DNA from: Topomyia yanbarensis | Taxonomy: Eukaryota; Arthropoda; Insecta; Diptera; Culicidae | Assembly (NCBI RefSeq): GCF_030247195.1 | Contig: NC_080671.1 | Location: 107,743,845-107,807,844 of the forward strand | Length of the DNA: 64,000 nt | Direction of reading: 5' to 3' | In this document: positions 21,670 through 34,029 of the stretch, piece after piece | How the letters are laid out: each line of letters opens with the position of its first letter | How positions within the stretch are numbered: the first letter of the stretch is position 1 | The notes under the pieces: model-generated | What the model was told of the DNA's origin: nothing | The model's database searches: none | Seen by the model: the letters and a program-made list of their open reading frames with translations, nothing else | Translations under genes and position numbers: made by a program

Positions 21670-23149
21670 ATTTGTGACATAACAGTAATGGGCATGAAAT
21701 TACCCGAAAGTGTGCAATTTAGCAATGATTCCGCTTCAAACCTATACAGAGGTCAAAGATTTTAAATTCACAATAAAATTTTGTTTTTATAATAAAACGA
21801 AACAAATCACCCAACAATTGGATCGTTTTAATCTGTGGGTATCAGTACATGTTTTGAAGATATAAATAATTATAACTACTTGATTTTTAGAAAGATTTTT
21901 GAAAAACACTTTATAAAGGATTAAAGTCCCCTCGCTTTACGATAGTGTTATACCTTTTATAGTTCTGTTAGTCAATTTACACCAGAATTCATTTATCTTT
22001 CAGCTCTAGAATTTTATAAATTACAAGAGGTTTTCTTTGGTTTTTGTATAATTTTGTTTGAACGAATTTTAGATTATTACAGACTGAATGTTTTGGTGTA
22101 TTTCTAGAAATGATTTTAATAAGTCTCAAAAGCACAGTTCTTTCACCGGCATGATTTTATTTTAATATCATTTGCGGTAGGATGATATCTCAAGATCTAA
22201 TTTTCCAATCGATAATAATCAATTATTTTTTGAGCTTCAAAGCTTTATAAAATAGGCAACCACTGATAACTCGTAAGCTATTCGATGCATGTAAACAACT
22301 TCAAAGAATAAAAGTGGCGTTTTCGTATGAGCTCACCGGAATGAATTCGTTATGTAACTTATTCATTGTTAAAAAACGTTAGTTTCAACCTTGACAATTT
22401 CTTTTTGTTAAAAAAAATTAAGAATAGATCTAGAAATACTTGACTTTTCAATTACAACAGGCTTATCTACTAGTAACTTTCTATAACTTTTGATTCAGGG
22501 AAATTGTTTAAAAAAATACACGGAAATTTTTTTCCCTAAATCGTGAATTTTGGAACAATTATCTTTTTACGTTACGGAAACAGGACCATGAACAAAAGCC
22601 ATGTGTTTTATAATTATGATCAATTTCTCTTCAGTAACGCTTAGATAACGCTTTTATTAGAGGAAATAATTGTTTTTGTTTTGTGAGCCTCTTTCATGGT
22701 TTATATATACCAAATATATTTCTGTACGTGAACTAGTTCATAACTTTATGAACATAATTCATAAAACCAAAGGTTGACTCGTGATTTTATTCATAGATTT
22801 AGAAACATTATGCATAGTCCGAATATACGACATGAACTGATTCATGGTTTATTTCATCTTGAACATGATTTACTTTCCGTGGTTGTGATTTAGTTCTCAA
22901 AATCAAAACATATTCTACCGTGAACTAGTTCACAACTTTCAATATCTTAATTACGATTCAATATTCGTGCTCGTCAAATAGTCCACATAATCATAAAATA
23001 TTTTTCAAGGATTCGTGAACTGATTCATGATTCAAAAACGCTTGTTATTTGCTCACATAATGTGCGGCTATTTGCTCACATAATGTGCGCAAAGAGCGAA
23101 ATATACCGATGAAAAAAAGAGTAGCACAAGAACACTGCGATGTGCCGAT
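21670..23149. other. AT-rich DNA with degenerate GTGAACTAGTTCA repeats
   Basis: From about 22720 to 23035 the words TGAACTAGTTCAT, TGAACTGATTCATG and TTCATAA recur irregularly, giving many short palindromes. At 23042-23095 a unit of about 25 bp (TTTGCTCACATAATGTGCG) occurs twice in tandem. No gene. Confidence 0.4.
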
Positions 23150-23172
23150 CACCTGCACAAAGATAAACTTGA

Positions 23173-23690
23173 GGCTTGAGCTCGTGCGACCACCTCTAGC
23201 TGCTATTCCGTTGTCGATCAGGACTAGCTGAAGTTGCACTGGGAGTCAGTAGATAATTATTTCTGGGAGTAGCGTGCAACTCCTGGTAATCCTAAAGCGT
23301 TTATGGATCAATACCGGCACCGACCAGACCCCAACGTAGATCGCGGAAGGAAAGGGAAGGAATGTTAGTCCGATTCTTGCTTTTGCTAGAGGCCTTATAT
23401 ACTACTGCGCACTCCACAAGTATCACGGGAGGAGGAATTTGTTAGTAAGTACAGAAGTTGGATTCTACTTCTTCATTACCGACGCCAGAGAGGTGACTCC
23501 ACTATCTGGACTAGATATCGATCTATCAACGCATGGACCGGGGACCAACGGCTTTACTTCCCTTTCGAAGGAAGACGTGACCACAGATTTTTTCACCTCA
23601 GAAAAATCTCAACGATCTCGGCTGGGATTGAACCCAGATCAACTGGAATGAATGGCGGTCACGTTTACCACTCAGCCACCGGTGCCGCGC
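23173..23690 (-). mobile_element. tRNA-derived SINE, about 518 bp, with 23-bp target duplication
   Basis: On the minus strand the 5' head reads GGCACCGGTGGCTGAGTGG (from 23686), a tRNA-like box A, and GGGTTCAATCCC (23635-23624), a good box B. These form an internal RNA polymerase III promoter. The insertion is bounded by CACCTGCACAAAGA-type repeats, 23150-23172 and 23691-23713, matching at 22 of 23 positions. The body continues without coding capacity to 23173 and shows no poly(A) tail, unlike most SINEs of this sort. At 518 bp it is long for an insect SINE, so a composite insertion is possible. The family is not named. Confidence 0.75.
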
Positions 23691-23713
23691 CACCTGCACA
23701 AAGAGAAACTTGA

Positions 23714-24299
23714 AAACGAAAAAGAAAAAGAGCTGTGCACCAAGAGATGCAGAACTTCGCACAAAGAGTCACCTTGAAGAGACACTTTCTGTGGCTTCCC
23801 TACACTGGCAAATAGAGTTTGATCGGAAGAATGTTTTTAATATGTTTTTTGATTGCCTTCCCTGCTTCCGTGCGCGTGGAACCAAGAGCCTCTTTATTTC
23901 TACTCTTTTATGTGTGTAGCCATGGAGTAGAATGCACACGTGTGAGCAAGACGCATCGGAGTGAAGAGGTTTATTGTAAAAGAGAAGAGCGGTGTTTCGC
24001 GTGAAATTTGCAAAGAGCGTTTTTATTCTTCTCTTTATTTGCTCTGAGGTGCATCCCATCCCTGATCTATCTTGAGTTCTTGTGATGTTTTGAGCATATC
24101 ACTAATTATTTTCAATTTCATGCAACCCTACCTATGGTCGTGCAACTATTATGTGAACTATTTCGAAAAATTAGGATTTTTTCATGAAAAATCATTTAGC
24201 TATGTCCAGCTGCTAGTTGTTAATAATAGGTGCGAGCAGTAGATATTAGAAAACTTTTACGAGCTCGAACATCGTTTTTCATTTGATAAGGTTCACACA
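23714..24299. other. Unique-looking DNA with GCACAAAGAG-type words
   Basis: GCACAAAGAG-like words recur (about 23697, 23757, 24010), matching the SINE's target region. A minus-strand open frame of 96 codons at 23769-24059 lacks any family resemblance and splice context. No gene is called. Confidence 0.3.
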
Positions 24300-24735
24300 G
24301 ATAATAGTACGGCGAAGAGAAATAACGAATATCATGATAAAACTTCTAATATCATGAACATGAATCACATTATTCTAGGGTCAAATTCGAAGGTGAGGTG
24401 AAGAAAACAGTATCACGATAACGTGAATATAAATTACAAAAATCGTGGAATGTAAATCACACCTCTCGTGACGAAAATGTCAAAAATTGTGATTGAGATT
24501 CTGAAATCATGAACACAATTCACACTACTTGTGATTAAATTATCACGGTAGAGTGAATAGAAATAACGAAAATCGTGATGAAGATCCTGAACACATTAAC
24601 ATAAATCACACTACCTTTCCAAAAATATGCGATACAAAACTCTTGAATAAATTATCATGATAACGTGAATAGATATTACGAAAATCATGGCAAAGGTCCT
24701 GAAAACATGACCGTAAATCGCGCTACTCTACTACA
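24300..24735 (+). repeat. Degenerate tandem repeat, unit about 105-125 bp
   Basis: Four diverged units share TATCACGATAACGTGAATA, then AATTACGAAAATCGTG, then CCTGAAAACATGAAC, then AAATCACACTAC. The clearest units start near 24410, 24540 and 24650. Each contains several short ATCGTGAT-like inverted words. It may be the internal array of a larger transposon or a small satellite. Confidence 0.55.
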
Positions 24736-25099
24736 TTACACTGAACGGAAAATGTAGTCGAATACAGTTTAAAGTGATAAGATTTATCAGATTCCAAAAC
24801 TAGTTTAAGACAAAGAAGATATATTAAAATATAATTTTTCACCGATAGCTACATATGTCTCTGGCAGCACTGCTCAAGTGTAACTCAAACAGATCAATTG
24901 CAATAACTTCAGTTCTATTAAAAATTCTTGTAGCTGTTAGCGCTCAAATGAAAGTTAATAGTAAAGTAATTAGCCTTACTTATTGTTGTGAGGAAATCTT
25001 GTCCAATCACAAAGTTATAGCTGTTTTAGAAAACTTTATTGTTTATAAACAACATGGATGCAGGAGATGATAAAATCAATAGAACGAATAGAATTTTTT

Positions 25100-25259
25100 T
25101 TGGATTATAGAGCTTTTAATCTTTGGGTCATTCGCTTCTTGTCGGGTTAGAGAAATCTCTTTTGGAAAAACATTTACCTCTATGTGCGGAGTTGGGAATC
25201 GAATCCAGGTGAGCTGAGTACAAGGCAATCGACTTACCAACTACGCTATGCCCGTCTCC
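25100..25259 (-). mobile_element. tRNA-derived SINE, about 160 bp
   Basis: On the minus strand from 25259 the head reads GGAGACGGGCATAGCGTAG, with box A-like TAGCGTAGTTGGTAAG and box B GGATTCGATTCCC. The body follows with TCTCTAACCCGACAAGAAGCG, read loosely, and ends in CTCTATAATCC and an A run. GAATAGAAT occurs on both flanks (25086-25094 and 25265-25273), supporting a target duplication of about 14 bp with mismatches. The layout is that of the short tRNA-headed SINEs common in Aedes. Not a functional tRNA: the acceptor stem does not pair. Confidence 0.75.
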
Positions 25260-26110
25260 AAAAAGAATAGAATGAATACAATGAACAAAATGAAAAAAAG
25301 GATCAAATGAATAAAAAGACAAAAATAAACAGCATAAAATGATGAAAAATTAAACGATATTATAATGTTATAAAATTAATAGAACAAATTAAGTTGTAGC
25401 TAGTTAATATTCTGGATGAAATGAATAAAACGAATGAATGAACAAAAGATTAGTCAACTTATTTATATGAAGAACGTAAATAAAATGCATGATCTAGAAA
25501 AATGGATAAAATGAGTTAAATGATTTATTTATTTTTTTTATTGATACGTATAAAATGCATGCAATGAACCAACTGACGAGAATGAATCCAAATAATGACA
25601 CAAAAAAGATAAAATGGGCTCAAATGAATAAAAATAATGCTGAATGAAAAAATGATCATAATGAAATAATCATATATTGCCAATTAGGGATCATCCATAA
25701 ATGACGTAGCATTATATGGGGGAGGGGGAGTTTTGTATTTTGTGATGATGTGTGACGACAGGGGGGTAGGGGGTCATGTCATGCTACGTAGCTTTTTTAA
25801 AAGGGAATAAAAGAATTTTTAAACAAATTTACGGGGACAAGGGGGGGCAGAGTTACCGTCAAGCTACGTAATTACCTGGGGGTATTTAGAGGTTTGTGAC
25901 GAAATGCTACAATGGGGGAGGGGGGTGTTAAAAATCACTCAAAAAATGCTACGTCATTTATCGATCATCTCTTAGTCAAATATTTGAAATGAATGAAATA
26001 AGAAACACAAAAAAAATCTATGAAATGAATGAACTGTACAAAATGAGAACTTAGACTGAAATTTGAAAAAAAGTATTTAAATAAAGTAAAAGTTTAAAAC
26101 GAGTTGTACG
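25260..26110. repeat. A-rich AATGAATAAAATG-type degenerate repeat
   Basis: Irregular repetition of AAAATGA, AATGAATA and AACAAAATGA on the plus strand, with very little C. The tract is split by the small element at 25687-25971 and resumes after it (AAATGAATGAAATAAG at about 25988). It resembles the tract at 8120-8850. Non-coding. Confidence 0.6.
25687..25971. mobile_element. Small DNA element with TTA target duplication
   Basis: The ends are inverted around ATAAATGACGTAGCATT: left 25697-25713, right complement near 25946-25962. TTA flanks both sides (25684-25686 and 25972-25974). The interior is rich in G runs and repeats CTACGTA. Elements with ATAAATGACGTAGC ends are common in insect genomes. 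No coding capacity. Confidence 0.7.
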
Positions 26111-26827
26111 AGTTTGTGATCCATTGTTTCAGAAAGTTCTGAAATGTTTGGGAAAATCCTATAATTTGGAAAATGGCTAATTAATATACAATGCACTTTC
26201 TAGTGTTTCCTTGTTCTTTGTTTTTACCTCTTTATTTTCGTTTTTCTTTTTCTATTCTAGTCTTAAACCTACCTAGCGATTCTACTCTATTGATAGACAT
26301 TAATTAGTTATCAGGGAAATGGAATGTTCAATTTGTTTTGGAATTCAAAGATGTTTCTTTGGTCACAGCTTTTTGAAAGAAGAGGTTTTGTATAGAATAG
26401 AATTTTCAGGTCCAGTATTTACACGCATAATTGGAAGTAATAAACTGAGAAAAGGTCACATGTACTTTCAAGCCTCTCAAACTTCGATTTTTCTGACTGA
26501 TTTATTAGCGCTAATAAGGGTTATTTTGATTGGTAAAGAAAAAAATCTCCGGGTGGGAGATATTTTTCCAGTTGGACCAGCATAGAGCTGAATAAACTGA
26601 ATACTGCAGTCAGTTCATGAAGCAGTGGTGCAAAATCTCAAACTGAGTTGTCTATTTACCGAAACCAACACTCAGCTTCATCGCCTTCCTTGTACATCCA
26701 CTTCCAGGCTGATGGATGTTTCACGCAGAAACGAGTGCTTCAGTACAGAATCATTCACTAACCAAAGCATTTATTTGTTATATGTGGACAATAGACAGCC
26801 CAAAAAATAATGACTTTTTGAAAACTT
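26111..26827. other. No gene recognised
   Basis: AT-rich DNA. The plus-strand open frames at 26319-26585 (88 codons) and 26625-26810 have some Cys and hydrophobic residues but no recognisable motif, no convincing splice sites and no conserved partner. Left unannotated. Confidence 0.3.
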
Positions 26828-27120
26828 AATCGACGCACCCGTGAGTCGACTCTTAGTCTCACCAGGAGCACATGCTTCAAATTGATTCAAATCGGACAAG
26901 TCTAGCTACCGGACTAACATGCGTGAAGTTTGCATGAGATTTTCCAACAATTTACCTGAAGAAAACCAACTAACTTGAATTTTCACCGCTAGGTGGCACT
27001 GTATGCATCATATTACAAGTGAAAACAAGAAATATTATTAAATTGTCTGCAACGAAGACTGCAATGAAATTTCTGTGAATACTTACGGCTTTCTGAGTCA
27101 GTTTAGCTTGAGCAAACGAA
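26828..27120 (+). repeat. Single arm of the fold-back family
   Basis: This is a diverged copy of the left arm of 20100-21210: CACCAGGAGCACATGC, AATCGGACAAGTCTAGC, TACCGGACTAAC, ACCGCTAGGTGGCACTGTA and CTGAGTCAG appear in the same order. The matching inverted arm is absent nearby; only a weak fragment (TTTGCAGTCTTTGACAACG) occurs at about 28333. It shows that the arms also exist as single units. Confidence 0.65.
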
Positions 27121-30100
27121 TTGTTTTTAAAACTGGCCTACGTTTCGGCCGTTTTTGGCGGTCTTTTTTCAAGGGAAATTTAATCGTGTCATTTTTGTCG
27201 TAGTCGCTGATTGCCAACGGTGGGACTAGGTTGCACTGAAATTCTTCATATGTTGCAATAACTCTAAATGTCTAAAAGAGTTTTTTCAAATAGAAAGGTC
27301 GAAATTTAAGTCAAAAATGTTTTACAACAAATCAGTGAATGGGGAAAAACGAAATTTATCCTCGAAGACAAAACTATTTTTCGGAAATGAAACGAAATGA
27401 TTCTTTATTTTACTAAATATTTGTGTACAGCACGTATATTTCGTCACTCGCACGATTTTAGTACTTTAGTACTAAACTCAGGTGATTCGCATTTAATAAA
27501 TGCCAAAATTTCTTGACCACTGCGGTAGAAGCCAAAGGATTAAGACGTCCGAAAGCTTGAATCTTGCTCATATGAATCTAACCACGCTATTCTAAACTTT
27601 CTTCCTTTATCTCCTTACCCTTCCTTAAGTACTAGGGCTCTTAATATTGAAATATTTCACACTTTCCATTCCAGTCGCTTGCTAATTGAATGTCGTTATA
27701 ATATAAAAAGAAAAAAAATTGGCTCACTTATTTCATTCTCGAAAAATATTTCTCCGACGACGATTTACGTGCAATGTACACTAAATATGTAAAATTTCGT
27801 TCATCAAGTCGCCATGTTCATAGGTCGTGAAATGAACGAACCCAACTATTTACAATAAACAAAACAAATTTCGCATCCGCCGTTAAACCTATTCGTAGCA
27901 GATTTACGAATAAATTCGTTCAACGATATGAGTTTTTTGAGCATAATTATTTCGAGGATTTTTTGGAAAAAATCGTCCAATGAAATCGATTCGTAATAAG
28001 CCTACGAAAGTCGTTTCGTAGTTTTTACTAAAGACTCGTAATAAAAATAAAAAACTATTCCATAGAACTACGAATGCTTCATCATATATTTGAAAACATC
28101 ATATATTTTACGAAAGTTTTGTACATGAAACATTTTCATTTACGACTATATTATCTCAGTGTAAGCACTCTAATTCAATTCCATGCACTCAAATTGGTAG
28201 AACACACTGTTCAACTAAACCCTGCCGATTTCTTGCAAATAAAAAAGTTTGTGAAAATCGACAAAGGATCCTGTGTAAATATGAAAATATTGGTAACATA
28301 TTAATAACTTCTCCGCAAGATTGTAGATTGATTTGCAGTCTTTGACAACGTTGTGGGTAATACAATATGTTCTCAGTTTTGGTGATATTGGAATGTGACA
28401 AATAATGGAAATAATCTTATTGCAAAACTTATTTTTTAAACACAATACCATGTTCAAGATCTCTCGACCGATTATGTTACTTTTGGGCGCTAATAAAAGG
28501 GAAAAGTCCTTTCTTTTATATGCTCAAGCTTAAGTGGTGTTTAGTTTTTGGAATAAACTTGTTGAAAAAAAGACGCCGCGTACGTCTTTTTTTTCTCTTA
28601 ATTGTGAATGATATTTTTTTCGTTGTTTTTCCTGTACTAAGGGGGGAAGTTATAATAATTTGAATAAAATAATCTGCATAGGAATATCAAAGATTCAAAA
28701 TCTTAAAGTCACAGAAAAACACATATTTATTGGCCCAATTCGGTTCGTTTTATGGTAAATCAATGCAATTCAGTCACAGTTCAATAGCATACCCAGACCT
28801 AATGATACACTGAACTAGTTGAAGTTTCTCCGGGTCTGTCTGTTATTGTTCTTTAAACAAACATCGCTTCCCTATGCTCGACCCGCTTAACTCCGCGGCC
28901 GATGAATTATGTAAACAATCCCAATACGGTCAAGTGCCAAAAATACCAACCTTATCACAGGAACCGAACCGTTCAACTGCGAAGCACGCGCTCAACCCCG
29001 GTGAAGGCGGCTGATTAGATGTCCCAATCAGCGGAGGCTAGAACAAGGTTCCTCTTTCGGTAGGTCGTTAAAGTCACCCGATGACTGAACCTTTACCATT
29101 GCTCCTTTTTACAGTCCTTCGTTCGTTCGTTCGTTATCACTTTCAAGTCCATAAGCTGACACATGCGCAGCACATTATTTACTGTGCTACTGGCCGATGC
29201 CGATTGTTTGCTTTACACATTTATTGGTATACGCGCCTTTGTCTTTCGTGACGTTTCTGCCGCGCGGTTTCGCGGCACTTTATGAACTGAAGCTATTATT
29301 AGTATTATTGTGTAGGCATCCGAGATGTTGGATCACGTCTTGCACGGTAAGGGAAGACTACGATAACGTTCTGACGACGAACTTTGATTCGCGTGTGTGA
29401 AATTTATTTCTCACTTCGGTGGAGAATGATAGCGACATTTGAAATTTGGTTTTTGAACTAACCGTTGCATATTGTTTTTGCACATACATGTTGCGCATGA
29501 AATAGGTAATATGTTAATGATAAAAATCAAATATCGCTTAAAATGTTCTTATATCGACGTCACAAATATAATAATACTTTTCATTGCTTCAATTTGTTTC
29601 CTAGAAAGGATTCTTACTGGTCCGTTGAATCGTAGCACTAGCCTTGCAATTGTCCTGTGCACTAAGAATCGGCTACGTTTAGATCAAAAGTGGAGATGAT
29701 ATCAGGGGTGGTCACAGAAAGCTCACGCTTAAGTGGTTTTGAATTCACACGATACGTATCCTTCGCATAAACAGGGACTTTAACTTCGGGCCCTCTTCTA
29801 CCCTTATAGCAGTGAACCCGCAGAAAACTTGAGCAGATTTAGCTGAAATAGTCCAAACAGCAGAGGCCATATGATTTCGAAATTCAAATGTACGGAACAC
29901 ATGGAAGGCAAAACGAAAGCAAAACATTTTAATTTTAAGGCAATAATACACACGAGCCCACATGTGCGCGTACTCTATGATGCAGACAGCACATGTGGCT
30001 GGGAATATGTACTGAAATAGGACCTGGCAAGTGACCTAAGACGAGCAAGGATCTGCAGTTACCAGCACGCATTCGCAATTGGTCGTTGCGTCTAGGCAAC

Positions 30101-30567
30101 TCAGGGAGCTGATCGTTTGGTTTGTTGTATATTCCTTTTTCCTTCTAACAGAAACTAACCTTCCTCAAGGATTTCTAGTTTTGTGAAGTGTGCGTAATAT
30201 ATACTCGTAAAGAAAAGGGGACCATTCGAAAGTTGTCCACCGAGTTGAGCTGGTGCAATATTGTTAGTTTTTATCTCCAGTATAGTTAGTGTATTGAGTT
30301 GATTTATTAGAAATGAGCTTTCAAGTGGATATACATACCTTGGTGATGGTGAACTTTTTATTGTTGACAGGTAAGCTTGTTCTTTGCGAATCTTGTGTTG
30401 TACTCTTATATAAGGAGATTTTTTAATGTTCGATTGACTGCCGCCGTTCTTCACATAATTGTCCTATAACGAAGATAGAAGATGGGGCAATTACACCTAT
30501 ATGCGTATAGCGGCAGTGAAGTGCAACATTAAATAAATATTAGTCACTGTTATGTTTCTAATACATG
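27121..30567. other. No gene; GC-richer unique stretch at 28860-29400
   Basis: 27380-28080 carries diverged repeats with GAAATGAACGAA and ACGAATAAATTCGT words, related to DNA at 40040-40290. 28565-28592 is an 11-bp hairpin (AAAAAAAGACG and its complement). 28860-29400 is richer in GC and free of recognised repeats, with CGTTCGTTCGTTCGTT at about 29119. It could be an intronic enhancer or a missed exon, but no coding frame was defensible. Confidence 0.3.
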
Positions 30568-31514
30568 TTGACCCTCAAAAAGGCAACCGGGTCCCAGAGG
30601 CCCGGCACGTTACAATTTTTTAGTTACAAAAAAATGTGTCTGCAGTATAAGCTTGGGCATGGAAATTTTGATAAGTAGCTTTGAAATCTATAACAAAAAT
30701 AAAGAATTGTGAAATTTTCATCTATGGAGTGATGCGCAGCTATGTTTGAATTTTTTATATACACAAAAAGGCAAGCCGCACACCTAGAAAAAAATAGTGT
30801 AAATTTACATCTCCTGACCCTGACATATACGAGCATCAAAAATGACTTAGTTTTACGTCTGATTTAATTTTACATGACGTTGAATTTCGCAAATCACATA
30901 ATTTTACTTCACATACAGTCTTTGTTCTGAATGGTAGTAAGTGTAATTTTATGTCATTGCCATGTAAAGCATATGTGTCATGTAAAATTAAACGGAACAA
31001 GGTTATGTTCCGTCATTTCGTGAATTACGGTTTGTTAAATTGTGTCATGTTTGCAATTACGTCAACGATAAAATTCATAATTTTTTGGCGTGCGGGCCTG
31101 GCAGGCCCGGTGTGCACGCAATATTTACTAGGAATACCACGGGTTTTACACATTAATATTTATCTGAAAAAAAAAAAACATTTTGATGAGTTCAGGTTCA
31201 TATTAGCAGGAATTTTTTCATGTTTTTATTGATTTTATCTTTTTACCTTTTCTTATAAGAATTTTTTTTTTGAAAGTTTGAGCGAATTCTATACATTTCT
31301 TTTATAGGAAATGTAAAAATAGCATACGATAATGACGAGTGTCATATTTTTTTGGGTAAATTCTTTTATTTCACCCACTGTGGTCTACTTGCCAATTATT
31401 TGCATACAACATAACCTAACTCTGTCGTTATTGTCTATTTTTGTTGTCTATTCTTTGTGTTATAGTTGTCGTAATTATTAAAATTGTAGGATTTAAAAGC
31501 AACAAAAAGTTGAA

Positions 31515-31899
31515 ATGGCTATAAGACGATATGCACATGTTTTCAATCGTCTCCAAGAATCTGAAATAATGGGAGAAATTCGAGCAATCTCAACAGCAGA
31601 CGATTCTGATTTGCAAAGCGAGGAAGAATGTGTGAATGATATTGCTTCCGTCGATGAATCTAATGCAGACTCGGAAGAAAAATCTGAATATGTACTCCGT
31701 TTATGCATCAGAAGAAATTAATAGCAACCCAGAAACATTTATTAGTCGTGTTCAAACGAAATGGAGCTCAGAACCAATCGACATTCGACGTGATCTTCCG
31801 AGTACTCACTTTTTGGAAAAAAAATTTGACCTTTTTACATCCATCGCCTTATACGCTGAAATCGGGATTTGCTACGTGTTCGTACTCATCATCCTGTAA
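31515..31899 (+). pseudogene. piggyBac-like transposase, N-terminal fragment
   Basis: ATG at 31515 starts a frame of 68 codons (MAIRRYAHVFNRLQES) with an acidic, Ser-rich stretch (SEEECVNDIASVDESNAD), typical of the start of piggyBac transposases. Near 31690 the reading continues in another frame as YASEEINSNPETFISRVQTK and WSSEPIDIRRDLPS, resembling the piggyBac motif before the catalytic domain. No DDD catalytic domain remains. One frameshift and a truncation by a repeat insertion make it non-functional. Confidence 0.55.
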
Positions 31900-32540
31900 T
31901 TCCGGAACCGGAAGTCGAATCAATTAGAAATTCAACAGCAGCCAATGGGAACGCTGTACCTTTCATTTGAAACCAAGTTTGTAAAAATCGGTAAAGAATT
32001 CACTGAGAAATAGGTATGACATTATCTTAGGAACTTGGTACGTTCCCCCGGGGCATCAAGAACCGCCATAGTTGGCCAATGTGGTCGAAGTGCCTTCGGT
32101 GGGTCATTAATGATCTAGACATGCAAAGCCAAGTAATGTTGCACATATTTTAATATATATTGCATAATTTGGACATCATGGTGGTATCAGTTTCTATGGA
32201 AATTTGCTGTGTGATTGTACTCTTCAACACGTAACTCCAGAACCGAAAGTCGGATCAATAAAAAAATCAATAGCGACCGATGGGAAGGCTGTACCTTTCA
32301 TTTGAGACTAAATTTGTACAAATCGGTCCAGCCACCTCTGAGAAAAATCGGTGAGATTGTTTGCCACATACATACATCCATACATACATACAAACATACA
32401 CACACACATACAGATATTTTACGATCTCGACGAACTGAGTCGAATGGTATAAGAGATTTGGCCCTGCGGGTCTCGGTTAAAAAGTCGAAATTTCGACCGA
32501 TTGCATAACCTTTCTATATGAGAACGGCAAAAAGCTTGAA
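31893..32540 (-). repeat. Dispersed modular repeat inside the piggyBac relic
   Basis: Minus orientation. Two reversed internal modules (GTAATTCCGGAACCGGAAGTC at about 31897, read loosely; GTAACTCCAGAACC at about 32230) each contain CTTTCATTTGA. Then come CATACATACATCC microsatellite remains (32370-32412) and the reversed opening module GACGAACTGAGTCGAATGG and ATTGCATAACCTTTC (about 32500). The closing module is missing. It interrupts the piggyBac-like element. Confidence 0.7.
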
Positions 32541-32576
32541 TTTAGACGGGCCTGAGAGGCCCGGCTTGCCCTTTAA

Positions 32577-33820
32577 TGTTAGGATTGTAGCTTACCTTCA
32601 CAAGGGTTAATTAGCTTTGCTGTCATCGTTAGACTTTTTTAATACAATCAAAATACTATTCAATCATAGGGTCTTATGATTAAACTAATTAGTTCGTTCA
32701 TATTTTGCTTGTTTTCGTATAGCTTTCAAATGGTTTACAATATCACCTTGATGTCAAAGAGAAAGTTACAGGAAATCTTATGGGCTTTTTGAAAAACTTA
32801 TTTTTGTTGATGGAGAAAGACGAATAACTTCTGAACAGGTCGTAAGAAAACAAAAGAATTGTGTTGTTAAAACGAAATTCGAAATATCTCGATAACTACT
32901 ACATTTCAGATATTTTTTGTTATCATCATTTTGATTTAAAATAACGTTTGGAATCATATTCAAAAAGAAAATTGTATTTTTGACTGCAAATTAACCCTAA
33001 TGCCGTATCGGTGCAAAAAATCGTATTAAACCGAACCGCTCGACAGTTGTCTAATCCAACTTCCAAGCAAAGGATCGATCTGAAATTAGACTCATTATGA
33101 ATGACAATGCATTCTGTCAACGAAGTTTAACAGTCCTTAAAAGTGAGATGCAGAAATTATTCTTTATTTAATTAGACACAGAGCGTTGGTAGTTTACTGC
33201 CATTCTAGGCCTATGTTATAAAACTGATAACTAAGAAAAACGCGATGGACGATGAAAATTGAATTAGTGATCTGGAGAGAAACGGTGGATCAAATGAAGC
33301 TTTACAGTCTAAAATTACGTTCATAATCAACGTTTCTAGTGTAATTAGTCCAGTTTTTCATTAAAAAAAATTTAGCTTGCGGAAGATTTTACGAAAAATG
33401 CTCAGAGGGAAAATCGGACAGAAATCGGATAATTCTGAGCATATTGGTCCAAGTTTGCGCTGAGAGCTTTCTTGTCAAGCGACTTCAAGTTTTACTTAAA
33501 TCGGAAATGGATGAGTTCGGCACGCTTTAAGTTTTTGGAAGCGACGACAGAGATGAATAGTTGTACAGGATCAATCTCACTATTGCAGTTTTTAATATCG
33601 TACCCATCTCTTAGTTGACACACTTAATATTTATTTTTGATTATTTTATTTGTGGGACAGTTATGCGTAGAACTTCAACAGTGGGAAAAACAGGCTCGCT
33701 ATGTTTTAAGGGTTTTCATCATCAAACAATATTCCGTAACGGATATCAAAGAATTTGGAACCCGCACACGTATTTATTATGGAGATGGGCGGTTTTCTCT
33801 GTATCTATCATAAATACTGT
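32577..33820. other. AT-rich DNA without assignable feature
   Basis: No exon, repeat with clear ends or RNA gene was recognised. A plus-strand frame of 115 codons at 33615-33962 runs into the small inverted-ended segment that follows and has no family resemblance. Confidence 0.3.
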
Positions 33821-34029
33821 AGAGAGCCCCTTAAAAGGAACATCGTTCCACTGGGAGCTCGATGCAGTTATTTTTCTTGCATTTAACTCTAATATCTTTA
33901 TTGTGCCGGTTACTTTCACGTATTTTTTTTGTCTTTTTTGTTCTCAGCGTATTCGCGAATAGTTTTTTCTTCTTGTGTTGCCTTTTTTTGTCGCTGAGAA
34001 CTGATGTGTCCACTACCAGGGGGCTCTCT
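33821..34029. mobile_element. Candidate small inverted-repeat element
   Basis: AGAGAGCCCC at 33821-33830 is complementary to GGGGCTCTCT at 34020-34029. Inside is a second perfect inverted pair (GTTCTCAGCG at about 33941, CGCTGAGAAC at about 33992). A GT dinucleotide flanks both ends, too short to prove a target duplication. Non-coding. Confidence 0.4.

Larger units (their letters stand above)
30568..32576 (+). mobile_element. piggyBac-like transposon relic
   Basis: The left end is TTGACCCT (TTGA for an expected TTAA) followed by GGCAACCGGGTCCCAGAGGC. The right end, complemented from 32576, is TTAAAGGGCAAGCCGGGCC then TCTCAGGCCCG. A related subterminal palindrome, GGGCCTGGCAGGCCCGG, lies at about 31093. 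Inside is a plus-strand frame resembling the N-terminus of a piggyBac transposase. The C-terminal part is replaced by an inserted modular repeat (31893-32540). TTAA use, end structure and internal frame agree. The copy cannot move itself. Confidence 0.65.

Noticed and set aside
23620..23690. tRNA gene on the minus strand
   Set aside because: The tRNA-like head leads into a long body bounded by a target duplication, so it is a SINE.
25195..25259. tRNA gene on the minus strand
   Set aside because: Box A and box B are present but the acceptor and anticodon stems do not pair, and a SINE body and A tail follow.
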